From VRUE01 sp963697805 (GTDB lineage Bacteria; Actinomycetota; Thermoleophilia; Solirubrobacterales; 70-9), in contig CAVOPB010000002.1 of the NCBI GenBank assembly GCA_963697805.1, positions 620,001-684,000 on the forward strand: a stretch of 64,000 bases of DNA. The letters run 5' to 3'. The notes beneath the pieces were generated by a model. That model ran no database searches. It was not told where the DNA came from and saw only the letters and a program-made list of their open reading frames with translations. The translations under genes were made by a program, and so were the position numbers. Below are positions 17,901-24,523 of this stretch, one piece after another (positions within the stretch are counted from its first letter, which is position 1; each line of letters opens with the position of its first letter).

Positions 17901-18370
17901 GCACGATCTGCACCCGGATTCAGTTCGCGGCCGACGAATGCCCGCCCGGCTCGATCTACGGCTTCGCCAGGGCGTGGACACCGCTGCTCGACCAGCCGGT
18001 CGAAGGCCCGGTGTACCTGCGCAGCTCGAACCACACGCTGCCCGACCTGGTGATGGCGATGCATGGGCTTATCGACGTCGATGTCGTCGGCCGGATCGAC
18101 TCGGTCGACGGCGGAATCCGCAGCACCTTCGAGGCGATCCCGGATCAGCCGGTGAGCAAATTCATGCTGACTCTGAAAGGCGGCGGCAAGGGGATCCTCG
18201 TCAACTCGACCAACATCTGCAATACGGACGCCCCGGCCAAGGTGCTGATCGACGGCCAGAACGGCGCCACCGCAGACCAGCGGCCCCACCTGAAAAACGG
18301 CTGCGCGAAGAGCTCCCGCAAGAAGCGCTCGCGAAGAGTGTCCTTCGCAAGAAAGGCGGGTGAGCGATGA
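14975..18370 (+). CDS. large exported protein with DUF11-like N domain and repeated beta modules
   Basis: 1131 residues from ATG 14975, with GGAAGGGA 4 bases upstream. Signal peptide: LGLLTALALLAALLMAHASPAAA. Residues 45-150 resemble a DUF11/conserved-repeat domain (AMMAITVRNVGTSTGFGAIKVVDHLPQGV). The rest contains modules of one pattern: GxIYI/VYL, then DLLIKIPGKIDLDPVTGQIKVTFDDLPQFPLSDMQLTFKGG..LVN..TC, repeated near the end as LVMAMHGLIDVDVVGRI, QPVSKFMLTLKGGGKGILVN, ICNTD. Cys are regularly spaced, probably disulfides outside the cell. A basic tail (SSRKKRSRRVSFARKAGER) ends the chain. The protein type is familiar in Thermoleophilia but has no function known to me. Its stop overlaps the next start (ATGA). 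Confidence 0.7.
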   Translation: MTMSNHITADPVRRSAPRMLGLLTALALLAALLMAHASPAAADVKWDIKSTWGESELRPGTTAMMAITVRNVGTSTGFGAIKVVDHLPQGVSVDKAFDEQGWICFGSTTLTCTAPLESKPWEGIGGSLGNVVGRIQFTVSVSPDASGVHNNVAIVSGGGAENSDVDPIVIGDGVGQFGLIPSSIEGDTHTVERPDVDVEHQAGSHPFEQRVDFDLNQMYGESPTDRNPGDPYTKSIGRVRTVRTILPRGMIGNAEGLPKCRGTDLLAGGSEFFQTAGCPADTQVGYLKAQLSNGFFDGGWGFLNEVPRVAVYNLVPPKGVAADFGFKVGQIYIGHIYITLDPAHDYALKATAPFITDLEIVRGVQLTLWGVPGDPAHDRYRAYKPTFLPNGEVDEKEPFGAPVGGPYRPFLDLPMDCGVDNGPFMVSVDSWNHPEQFTSPLPGLTDLNVTGCDDPRVRFKPQINLQPTSRDAGSPTGLDVHLEVPQRSQVVERADELYSASGTIHGVDTPPMKKVVVTFPPDMTISTSAAQGLGVCSSAQLALGTNKPVTCPDNSQYGQLTLHTPILPPDQPMRGFIYIAKKGDNPYNNFLSMYFVIQEPDRDLLIKIPGKIDLDPVTGQIKVTFDDLPQFPLSDMQLTFKGGVRSALVNPRTCGSKKITATFYSWADPSTPNTVSSAYDINHKADGTPCVNSLSDRPFDVQMSAGTVNPNAGSYSPFLFRMTRTDDDQEISQIGTDMPPGLTAKIAGTTFCSDEAIEAAANPLRTGIMERENPSCPDSSLIGSTDVGSGVGVPLSFFPGRLYLAGPYRGAPLSFVVVTPAMPGPYDLGVIVVRTAVKVDPESTAIHVLSDPFPQIYQGIPVRIRDIRLKIDRPGTMRNPTNCNPMSIHAHLTGAGGDVNTTADDTASEITGPFQVANCSRLGFHPKLGFRLKGGTGRSDHPSLAATLTTREGDANMKRVSVTLPHSVFLDQAHIRTICTRIQFAADECPPGSIYGFARAWTPLLDQPVEGPVYLRSSNHTLPDLVMAMHGLIDVDVVGRIDSVDGGIRSTFEAIPDQPVSKFMLTLKGGGKGILVNSTNICNTDAPAKVLIDGQNGATADQRPHLKNGCAKSSRKKRSRRVSFARKAGER

Positions 18371-20625
18371 ACCGACGAATGATCACAGGGATCCTCTGCT
18401 CAGCCTTCCTGCTCGGCTTCGCGGCGCCCGCAGCCCATGCGTCGCTCGGCTACCAGCCCGTGAACGAGATCACCGCCATCGGCGTTGGCGAAGGAAACAA
18501 CAGGGGCGAATTCTTCCCGCGGGGGATCGCGGTCGATCCCGTCACTCATGACATGTTCCTCGCCGGCATGTTCTCCGAAGCCCGACTTCACAAGTGGGAC
18601 GGAAAAACAGGAGTGGAAACCGTATTCGGTCGAGAGGATTTCTTCGGCTACTTCGGGATGGTCGTTGATCCCAATAATCACGATGTCTATGCCCTGAACG
18701 CCACGTCCAAGCGGATGGAGAAGTACTTCCCGTCCGGCAAAAAAGGCGCGCCGGCCTTCTTCGCCACCGAAGCGAACGGCAACCCGGCCCTCGGGCCCGA
18801 AGGCCATTTCTTCATTCCAAAAAGCCCCGGCAAGTTCGAAAACGCGATCCTCCCCGGCGGGGAAGGGGAAATTGTCGAGTACAGCCATGGTGGTGAATTG
18901 CTCGACACCATCGATTGCTCCGCCTGCCCGGGCCTGCCGACGTTGAACGGGCCCGTGGCCGTCGCTTTGGACCAGGATGGCGACCTCTTCGTCGCGGACT
19001 GGGAAAACCACCGCGTCATCAAATTCCTGAATGTGGCCGGAGAACTGGTCAGTCCGACCGTGTTCAGCACCGGGCCGTCGAGCGCGGTGGCCGTGGATAG
19101 GAGCACCGGCCGTGTGTTTGTCGGCGGTCGCGAAACCGAAGAAGACGACTTCGAAGTGACCGTCTACGACGAACTCGGTAACCAGCTCCAAAAATTCGGC
19201 GCCGGCATGTTCGCCGATGAATTGGAGATCCTTGGCGGTGGCGACCAGATCACCGTCGACCAAGGAACGGGTCATGTCTTCATCGGCGACCCGAAGCGGT
19301 TCGTCCCCCCGGAAGGCGGATGCTGCGAATCGCTCGAAGCTCGTCTGTGGGAGTTCGCCGAACTGCTGCCGCCGACGGTGGAGACCGAACAGGCGACGGT
19401 CGAGGCATCGCGCCATGTGACGCTGAACGCGACCGTGGACCCGGAAGGGAGCCTCGTCCTCAGCTGCAAATTCGAATACGGGCCGACCGTCGCGTACGGC
19501 GCCTCGGTGCCCTGCGATCCCGATCCGGGGTTCGGGGACGACCCGGTCTCGGTCAGCGCCGACGTCTCCGGCCTGCAGCCCAACACCGACTATCACTACC
19601 GCGTCGTCGTTACCAACGAAGGCGGGACCTCGACGGGAGACGACGTCGAACTGACGACCCTGATCGATAAACCGGTCGTGACGACCGGCGGGACCAGCAA
19701 CGTCAACGCCTCCGCCGCGACCCTGGAGGGGCAGGTCAACCCGCTCTCGAATCCGGTCACCTCCTGTCGGTTCGAGTATGGCGCCGACACGTCGTATGGA
19801 AATGTTGCCCCGTGCGCCACGGACCCCGGGTCCGGTGCCGCTGCCGTGCAGGAGTCGGCGACGATCGGCGACCTCTCGCCAAGCACCACCTACCACTACA
19901 GGTTGGTGGCCGGCAACGACGGCGGGGTCGAAACCGGATCCGACGCCAGCTTCACCACCCTGCCACAGACTCCGAACTCGGTGACCGGCGCCGCGACGAA
20001 TCTGCTGCCCGACGGGGCCAAGCTGCTCGGAAAGGTGAACGCGCAGGGGTCGGTGACGAGTTATCACTTCGAGTACGGCACCACCACCGCATACGGTCAG
20101 AGCACGCCGACCGGCAGCGTGGTCGGAGCGGTCGACGAAAACGTCTCGGCGGTGATCTCCGCTCTGCGCCCGGCGACGGCCTATCACTTCCGCCTCGTCG
20201 CCACCAATGCAGGCGGCACCACGTTCGGAGACGACCAGACGCTGACCACGCTGGTGCGGCCGGTCGGGCACGCCGCGATCCCCGCCCGGGCTCAGGTCAA
20301 GGGCGGCAGGGCCCTGGTGCCGCTCACCTGCAAGGGGAGCGCGCTGGCCGAGTGCAGCGGCACGCTCAAGCTGCGAGCTCGGATCCAGAAGGGCATCAGG
20401 TTCCTGCTCGTCAGCGTCGGCACGGCGACCTACGACTTCTTCGGCCAGCACACCGAAACCATCGCGGTGCGGCTGAACGGAAACGGCGACAAGGTCCTCT
20501 CTCAGGCCGGCGGGAAACCGGTTCCTGCGATCGCCAGCGCCGGCGGGGCCAACCGCGAGATACGGCTCTATCTAAAGGGGGGCGCCGGGAATTCGGACAA
20601 GGGCGGGAAGCGGCATCGTGGCTAG
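18367..20625 (+). CDS. exported NHL-repeat and fibronectin-like module protein
   Basis: 752 residues; ATG 18367 overlaps the preceding stop by 4 bases. Signal peptide: MITGILCSAFLLGFAAPAAHA. An NHL propeller occupies roughly residues 30-330 (RGIAVDPVTHDMFLAGMF, GPVAVALDQDGDLFVADWEN, ITVDQGTGHVFIGDPKR). Three tandem modules follow, each with the signature LxxxVNPxG...CxFEYG..YG and ending DYHYRVVVTNEGG (CKFEYGPTVAYG, CRFEYGADTSYG, YHFEYGTTTAYG). The last 100 residues form a beta domain (LKLRARIQKGIRFLLVSVGT). It is a shorter relative of the 11414 protein without the WD40 half. Same operon, and likely the same surface structure. Confidence 0.75.
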   Translation: MNRRMITGILCSAFLLGFAAPAAHASLGYQPVNEITAIGVGEGNNRGEFFPRGIAVDPVTHDMFLAGMFSEARLHKWDGKTGVETVFGREDFFGYFGMVVDPNNHDVYALNATSKRMEKYFPSGKKGAPAFFATEANGNPALGPEGHFFIPKSPGKFENAILPGGEGEIVEYSHGGELLDTIDCSACPGLPTLNGPVAVALDQDGDLFVADWENHRVIKFLNVAGELVSPTVFSTGPSSAVAVDRSTGRVFVGGRETEEDDFEVTVYDELGNQLQKFGAGMFADELEILGGGDQITVDQGTGHVFIGDPKRFVPPEGGCCESLEARLWEFAELLPPTVETEQATVEASRHVTLNATVDPEGSLVLSCKFEYGPTVAYGASVPCDPDPGFGDDPVSVSADVSGLQPNTDYHYRVVVTNEGGTSTGDDVELTTLIDKPVVTTGGTSNVNASAATLEGQVNPLSNPVTSCRFEYGADTSYGNVAPCATDPGSGAAAVQESATIGDLSPSTTYHYRLVAGNDGGVETGSDASFTTLPQTPNSVTGAATNLLPDGAKLLGKVNAQGSVTSYHFEYGTTTAYGQSTPTGSVVGAVDENVSAVISALRPATAYHFRLVATNAGGTTFGDDQTLTTLVRPVGHAAIPARAQVKGGRALVPLTCKGSALAECSGTLKLRARIQKGIRFLLVSVGTATYDFFGQHTETIAVRLNGNGDKVLSQAGGKPVPAIASAGGANREIRLYLKGGAGNSDKGGKRHRG

Positions 20626-21397
20626 CGGGAGGACAGCCGCCATCGCGGCGGCCCTGACCCTGACCGCCCTCGCGGCCGGGTTCGCCCAGGCGGAGACGGC
20701 GCAGAAAGCCGATGTGCGGGTCTCCTTCGACGGCAGCATCGCGCCGCAGGAGCTTCCCCGGAGCCAAGAGGTCCCGGTCACCGTCACCGTCGACACCCAC
20801 ATCGATCATCTGGGGGCCGGAGAACCTCCGAAACTGCTGCGCATCTCCCTGGCGATCAATCGCAACGGCCACATCGACTACGAAGGCCTCCCGAAGTGCC
20901 ATTACAAGCGGATCCAGCCCTCCAACAACCGTGAAGCGCTCGAAGCGTGCGCCGACTCGCAGGTCGGCACCGGGTTCTTCTCGGCAAACGTGCTGCTGCC
21001 GGAACAGTCGCCCTTCCCCTCGCGCGGCAAAATCCTCGCGTTCAACGGCGAGGTCCTCGGCCACCCGGTCATCTTCGCTCACATCTACGGGACGGAGCCG
21101 GTCCCGACGTCGTTCGTGCTGCCGTTCGTGGTGCGCCACACCAACGGGAAATACGCCACCACCCTGGTCGCCTATCTCCCCAAGGTCAAAGCGAACTGGG
21201 GATTCATCACCGGCGTCCGGCTGAAGCTCCACCGCACCTTCCGCTTCCACGGTCGGCCGCATACTTATCTGAGCGCCTCCTGCGCGGCGCCCAAGGGCTT
21301 CTCCAGCGCGGTGTTCTCATTCGCGAAATCCGAATTCGTCTTCGCCGGCGGCACGACCGTCTCACCTGCGCTCACCCGCACCTGCAAGGTGCGATGA
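20618..21397 (+). CDS. exported protein of unknown function, related in pattern to the modules of the 1131-residue neighbour
   Basis: 259 residues from GTG 20618, overlapping the previous gene by 8 bases. Signal peptide: IAAALTLTALAAGFAQAETA. The mature part carries SFDGSIAPQELPRSQEVPV, GLPKCHYKRIQPSN, ACADSQVGTGFFSANVLLPE, GKILAFNGEVLGHPVIFAHI and a final Cys pair. The order Cys, G-x-V-G, then a strand with GxIxxFN and a long G..L.L.R.F region recalls the repeated modules in the 14975 gene. I infer a shared origin; the similarity is not strong enough to prove by eye. Extracellular location is likely from the signal peptide. The stop overlaps the following start (ATGA). Confidence 0.6.
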   Translation: MASGRTAAIAAALTLTALAAGFAQAETAQKADVRVSFDGSIAPQELPRSQEVPVTVTVDTHIDHLGAGEPPKLLRISLAINRNGHIDYEGLPKCHYKRIQPSNNREALEACADSQVGTGFFSANVLLPEQSPFPSRGKILAFNGEVLGHPVIFAHIYGTEPVPTSFVLPFVVRHTNGKYATTLVAYLPKVKANWGFITGVRLKLHRTFRFHGRPHTYLSASCAAPKGFSSAVFSFAKSEFVFAGGTTVSPALTRTCKVR

Positions 21398-21987
21398 GAC
21401 GAGACGCGCCGGCCCTCGGCGCGCTGTGTGGCCTGATTGCCGTGGCGGTCGCCCTGACTCTGGTCGCCTGCGGTGGTGGGTCTGACGCCTCCTCGAGCGA
21501 ACCAGCCGGCGCGGGTGAGACCGAAACAGCGCAGGCAGAATCGGGGAGCCCGCCGTCCGCCGAAGAGGAAGTCGAAGCGGCGGGCAAGGAAGCCGAGGGC
21601 TCCGAGGCCGACGCGATCACCTCTGCGGAGCAAGAATACCTGACAGCGATCGCGGACGAGGACTACGCGAAGGCCTGCTCGCTGATCTCAGATGGGGCGC
21701 TCAAATCGCTCGAAGCCTCGATCACCCGCTCCGCCGGCAGCGTCGATTGCGCCGCGATCCTCTCCAAGGTGCTCGGCGCCGCGGCGGCGTCGGCGGCCCG
21801 CGACCAGGCCGGTGGCGAAATCCGCAAGGTGCGGGTGGTGGGCGATCACGCCCTCGTGATCTTCCGTGCCCCGGGGGCGAGGCTCTACGTCTTCGGCCTG
21901 GTCAATGAAGACGGCAACTGGCGGGCGGCGACCCTGATCAGCTCGGTCCTGGCCCCCTCGGCGGCGACCCTCGGCGGCGCCGAATAG
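21394..21987 (+). CDS. putative lipoprotein
   Basis: 197 residues from ATG 21394, overlapping the previous stop (ATGA). The hydrophobic N terminus ends in LTLVACGGGSD, a lipobox with Cys26, so the protein is probably lipid-anchored outside the membrane. A Ser/Glu/Ala-rich linker (about 27-75) leads to a compact domain, EQEYLTAIADEDYAKACSLISDGA ... VRVVGDHALVIFRAPGARLYVFGLVNEDGNWRA read in parts. That has the shape of an NTF2-like or DUF4878-type extracellular fold. Last gene of the exported-protein operon, so it may anchor or assist the others. Confidence 0.6.
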   Translation: MRRDAPALGALCGLIAVAVALTLVACGGGSDASSSEPAGAGETETAQAESGSPPSAEEEVEAAGKEAEGSEADAITSAEQEYLTAIADEDYAKACSLISDGALKSLEASITRSAGSVDCAAILSKVLGAAAASAARDQAGGEIRKVRVVGDHALVIFRAPGARLYVFGLVNEDGNWRAATLISSVLAPSAATLGGAE

Positions 21988-21997
21988 GGGGCGACAA

Positions 21998-22070
21998 AGC
22001 CGACGCCCGGATTCGAACCGGGGACCCCTTCATTACGAGTGAAGTGCTCTACCAACTGAGCTACGTCGGC
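21998..22070 (-). tRNA. tRNA-Thr (anticodon CGT)
   Basis: On the minus strand a complete cloverleaf can be drawn. The acceptor GCCGACG (22070-22064) pairs with CGTCGGC (22005-21999) and the discriminator is T. The D arm is GCTC-AGTTGGTA-GAGC. The anticodon stem CTTCA/TGAAG carries loop CTCGTAA, so the anticodon is CGT, reading ACG threonine. The T arm is CCGGG-TTCGAAT-CCGGG. Length is 73 without an encoded CCA. Confidence 0.95.
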
Positions 22071-22127
22071 GCGGTGGCACATTCTAGGAGCGATCGGCCC
22101 GCGGTTCCGTCGCGGCGGCCCGCAGGC

Positions 22128-22757
22128 ATGCACGGGGTGAGTGGAGCGCGTGCGCCGAAGCGGCGTGAGGAGAACGAGGTCGAGTTCGCGAGGATCGTCG
22201 CCTTCAGCGACGGGGTCTTCGCGATCGCGATCACGCTGCTGGTGCTGAACCTGGGCGTCGCGTCCGGTCTGTCGGGGGACCAGCTCTGGCATGCGATCTG
22301 GGAACTGCATGAAGACTTTGTCGCGTTCGGGATCAGCTTCGCCGTGATCGGCCGTTTCTGGGTTCTCCACCACCAGTTCTTCGGCGAAGTCGAGGCGTTT
22401 GACGGGCGGCTGATCAGACTCAATATCTTCTACCTCGCATGGATCGTGCTGATCCCGTTCAGCAGCCAACTGCTCGGCGAGTACGGGGGAGACGCGGCGG
22501 CGGTCGTCGTCTACGCCGTCAACCTCGCAGCCTGCGTCCTCGTCGGGTTCCGGATGAACGCCTACGCCCGCGGCGCCGGGCTGACGACGATCGACGACGA
22601 CACCCACCGCCAGAACCGGATCCGGGCCGGCTACATTGCGGGGGTCTTCCTGCTCGCGATCCCACTCGCCTTCGTCGCGCCGAACTGCGCGCCCCTGCTT
22701 TGGCTGGCGCTGTTCTTCGACCCGTCAACCCGGATCGCGGCCCGCACCGCGAACTGA
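22128..22757 (+). CDS. TMEM175/DUF1211-type membrane channel
   Basis: 209 residues from ATG 22128; an in-frame GTG nine bases later is an alternative. The family signature is plain near residue 24: ARIVAFSDGVFAIAITLLVLNL (the FSDxxxAIxxT motif of the first helix), followed by WHAIWELHEDFVAFGISFAVIGRFWVLHHQFF. About six membrane helices are present (one repeat of the double-repeat animal protein). Characterised bacterial relatives form tetrameric potassium channels. Here that is inferred from the family only. It stands alone, between a tRNA on the other strand and a shared terminator hairpin. Confidence 0.8.
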   Translation: MHGVSGARAPKRREENEVEFARIVAFSDGVFAIAITLLVLNLGVASGLSGDQLWHAIWELHEDFVAFGISFAVIGRFWVLHHQFFGEVEAFDGRLIRLNIFYLAWIVLIPFSSQLLGEYGGDAAAVVVYAVNLAACVLVGFRMNAYARGAGLTTIDDDTHRQNRIRAGYIAGVFLLAIPLAFVAPNCAPLLWLALFFDPSTRIAARTAN

Positions 22758-22758
22758 C

Positions 22759-22803
22759 CGCGGTCGAGGTTGGGCCCGCTAACCGGGTCTAACCTCGACC
22801 GCG
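22759..22803. terminator. long hairpin between convergent genes (GTCGAGGTTGGG family)
   Basis: CGCGGTCGAGGTT-GGGCCCG on the left pairs with CGGGTCT-AACCTCGACCGCG on the right, with a few bases in the loop and one mismatch region. It begins 2 bases after the channel gene stop. It also covers the last codons and the TAG (22791-22789) of the convergent lipoprotein gene, so it can end transcription from both sides. The core GTCGAGGTTGGG recurs in a second perfect hairpin at 51061-51103. Confidence 0.6.
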
Positions 22804-23205
22804 CGCGGCTATGAACGCGATCGCACGCTCGGGGCGGGCGCAGCTGACCGCGAGGCCGCGGTCCACCGTCGCTGCCAGGCAGCGGTATTCGCCCACCGCG
22901 CAGGTGGAGCGGGACTGCCCGTTCGGCGGCCGGCAGCTCGAGTCTCCGCTCCAGCCCGAGGCGACCCTCGCGCCGGTGGCGCAGTCGACGCCGGTCACCC
23001 GCAGCAGCTGATACCCGTCGCCGCCCTTGCAGCTGCGGGCCCTGACTCCGACCGGGCCGGACGCTGACCCGGAGTCGCTCTCCTGGGCCTGCGTCGTTTC
23101 GGACCCGGACTGCGCCGTCGAATCGCTCGACCCGTTCGAGCCGCAGCCCGCGAGAAGGGCGGCGCCGAGCAGGGACAGCAGTAGGATCCGGGCGAGCGGA
23201 GGCAT
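22789..23205 (-). CDS. small lipoprotein
   Basis: 138 residues with a lipobox (LLGAALLAGCGSNG, Cys21). A low-complexity Ser/Thr/Gln/Glu linker follows to about residue 48. The folded part has six Cys (ARSCKGGDGYQLL, GVDCATG, SSCRPP, STCAVGEYRCLA, AVSCARPERAIAF), probably three disulfides. No family is recognised beyond the general look of actinobacterial exported Cys-rich domains. Its ATG overlaps the stop of the uracil-DNA glycosylase gene by one base (TGATG), so it is translationally coupled to it. Its 3' end lies inside the hairpin at 22759-22803. Confidence 0.65.
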   Translation of the reverse strand: MPPLARILLLSLLGAALLAGCGSNGSSDSTAQSGSETTQAQESDSGSASGPVGVRARSCKGGDGYQLLRVTGVDCATGARVASGWSGDSSCRPPNGQSRSTCAVGEYRCLAATVDRGLAVSCARPERAIAFIAARGRG

Positions 23206-23900
23206 CAGGAGCCGACCAACTTACCGGCGCGGGCGAGGATGGCGTCGAGCATCGGCTCGGTCAGCTTGCCGGTGAACGTGTTCTGCTGGCTCGGGTGGAA
23301 GCAGCCGAGGAGCGCCCGATCGCCGACCTGTGCCTCGGCACCGTGCCCGAAGCGCGGTTTCGGGCGCGGGATCCCGGCGCCCAACTCCCGCAGCGCCCGC
23401 AGCGCGCCGTCCCAGGCGAATGAGCCGAGGGCGACGATCGTCCGGCAGCCCTCGAGGAGCTCGAGCTCACGGGCCAGGTAGGGCAGGCAGTTGTCGCGCT
23501 CCCCTGGCGTCGGCCGGTTGGCCGGGGGCGCGCAGCGGACGACCGCGGTGATGTAGGCGCCCTCGAGCCGAAGGCCGTCGCCCTGGTCGACCGAGGTCGG
23601 CCGGTTCGCGTACCCGGCGCGGTGCAGCGCCGCGTAGAGCCAGTCGCCGGAGCGATCGCCGGTGAACATCCGGCCGGTCCGGTTGGCGCCGTGGGCGGCG
23701 GGCGCGAGGCCGACGATCGCGAGGCGCGCCCGCGGGTCGCCGAACCCCGCCACCGGCCGCGCCCAGTACTCCTCGCCGCGGAACCGGCGCGGCGGGGTCG
23801 CCGCCGCCTCCTCCCGCCAGGCGACCAGGCGCGGGCAGCGCCGGCAGGCGTGGACCTCGTCCTCGAGTCGACCCAGCTGGCTTTTCCGCCGAGATTGCAT
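23205..23900 (-). CDS. udgB: family 5 (UdgB-type) uracil-DNA glycosylase
   Basis: 231 residues. The N terminus has the iron-sulfur Cys pair HACRRCPRL, with further Cys at VVRCAPP and GERDNCLPY, completing a 4Fe-4S site. Motif A reads VGLAPAAHGANRTGRMFTGDRSGD and motif B reads CFHPSQQNTFTGKLT. These are the family-5 forms, which lack the catalytic Asp/Asn of family 1 and remove uracil and other deaminated bases from DNA in GC-rich and thermophilic organisms. Likely part of base excision repair in the cytosol. Coupled to the small lipoprotein downstream, an association without an obvious functional reason. Confidence 0.9.
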   Translation of the reverse strand: MQSRRKSQLGRLEDEVHACRRCPRLVAWREEAAATPPRRFRGEEYWARPVAGFGDPRARLAIVGLAPAAHGANRTGRMFTGDRSGDWLYAALHRAGYANRPTSVDQGDGLRLEGAYITAVVRCAPPANRPTPGERDNCLPYLARELELLEGCRTIVALGSFAWDGALRALRELGAGIPRPKPRFGHGAEAQVGDRALLGCFHPSQQNTFTGKLTEPMLDAILARAGKLVGS

Positions 23901-23902
23901 CA

Positions 23903-23934
23903 GCCGTCGTCATGCGACGGTAAACGCAAATTCG
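23903..23934. repeat. short hairpin with CGACGGTAAACGCAAATTCG tail (partner of 37284-37328)
   Basis: CCGTCG-TCATG-CGACGG forms a 6-bp stem, followed by TAAACGCAAATTCG. The element at 37298-37328 has the same layout, CCGTCG-N5-CGACGG followed by CAAACGCAAACTCG, with only two differences in the tail. Here the other flank is not complementary, so this looks like a half copy. It occupies the 56-base gap between the divergent glycosylase and ferritin-like genes, where promoters for both must lie. Confidence 0.5.
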
Positions 23935-23956
23935 CGCTTAGGCTTGTCGCCTGCCA

Positions 23957-24523
23957 ATGGCCCGCGCCGCCCCCGCATTCCTCGTCATCGCCCTCCTCGT
24001 CGCCGGCTGCGGCAAGCCCGGGCACGGCGCCGAAACCGACTCCGAGAAGGGCGCTGACGCCGAAAGCCTGAACGCGGCGCTGGCGCAGGAGCTGACCGCG
24101 CTCGATGTCTATACGCGCGGGATGCCGATGATCGGGCGGCGGTTCGCCCCCTCGGCCCGCCGGCTCCGCGCCCAGGAGCAGGAATTCGTCAGCGCGATTT
24201 CAAAGGCGATCCGCGGCCTCGGCGGCAAGGCGACCGCAACGGCCTCCGAACTCGACCTCGGCCAGGTCCGGAACCAGGGGGACGTCTTCACCCTCGCCTA
24301 CGAACTCGAGAGCGCCGCGCTCACCGCCGACATCGAAGCGTCCTCGCGGCTCTTCAGCGCCGCGCCGAAGACGCTCGCCGCCTCACTCGCCGCCGGTCAC
24401 TCCCAGCACCTGGTGATCCTCAGGCAGGGACTCGGCGCCACCCCCGCCGACGCATTCCCGGAGGCCTTCAACGGAGGCGAAGTGCCGCCCCCGGGTGGCG
24501 TAACGCCGCCCGGTAATGGATGA
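23957..24523 (+). CDS. ferritin-like domain lipoprotein (DUF4439-like)
   Basis: 188 residues. N terminus MARAAPAFLVIALLVAGCGK has a lipobox (Cys18). The remainder is helical: LNAALAQELTALDVYTRG, ARRLRAQEQEFVSAISKAIR, FTLAYELESAALTADIEA and LAAGHSQHLVILRQGLG, the four-helix arrangement with E/H positions of ferritin-like domains. The metal ligands are not complete enough to claim iron binding. The C terminus is Pro/Gly-rich. Probably anchored on the outer face of the membrane. It overlaps the MMPL gene start by 8 bases, so the two are cotranscribed. Confidence 0.65.
   Translation: MARAAPAFLVIALLVAGCGKPGHGAETDSEKGADAESLNAALAQELTALDVYTRGMPMIGRRFAPSARRLRAQEQEFVSAISKAIRGLGGKATATASELDLGQVRNQGDVFTLAYELESAALTADIEASSRLFSAAPKTLAASLAAGHSQHLVILRQGLGATPADAFPEAFNGGEVPPPGGVTPPGNG

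Noticed and set aside
11414..20625. Repeated DNA in the NHL and FEYG-module genes as a possible CRISPR or tandem repeat array
   Set aside because: The repetition is at protein level with diverged codons; there are no identical repeats with regular spacers.
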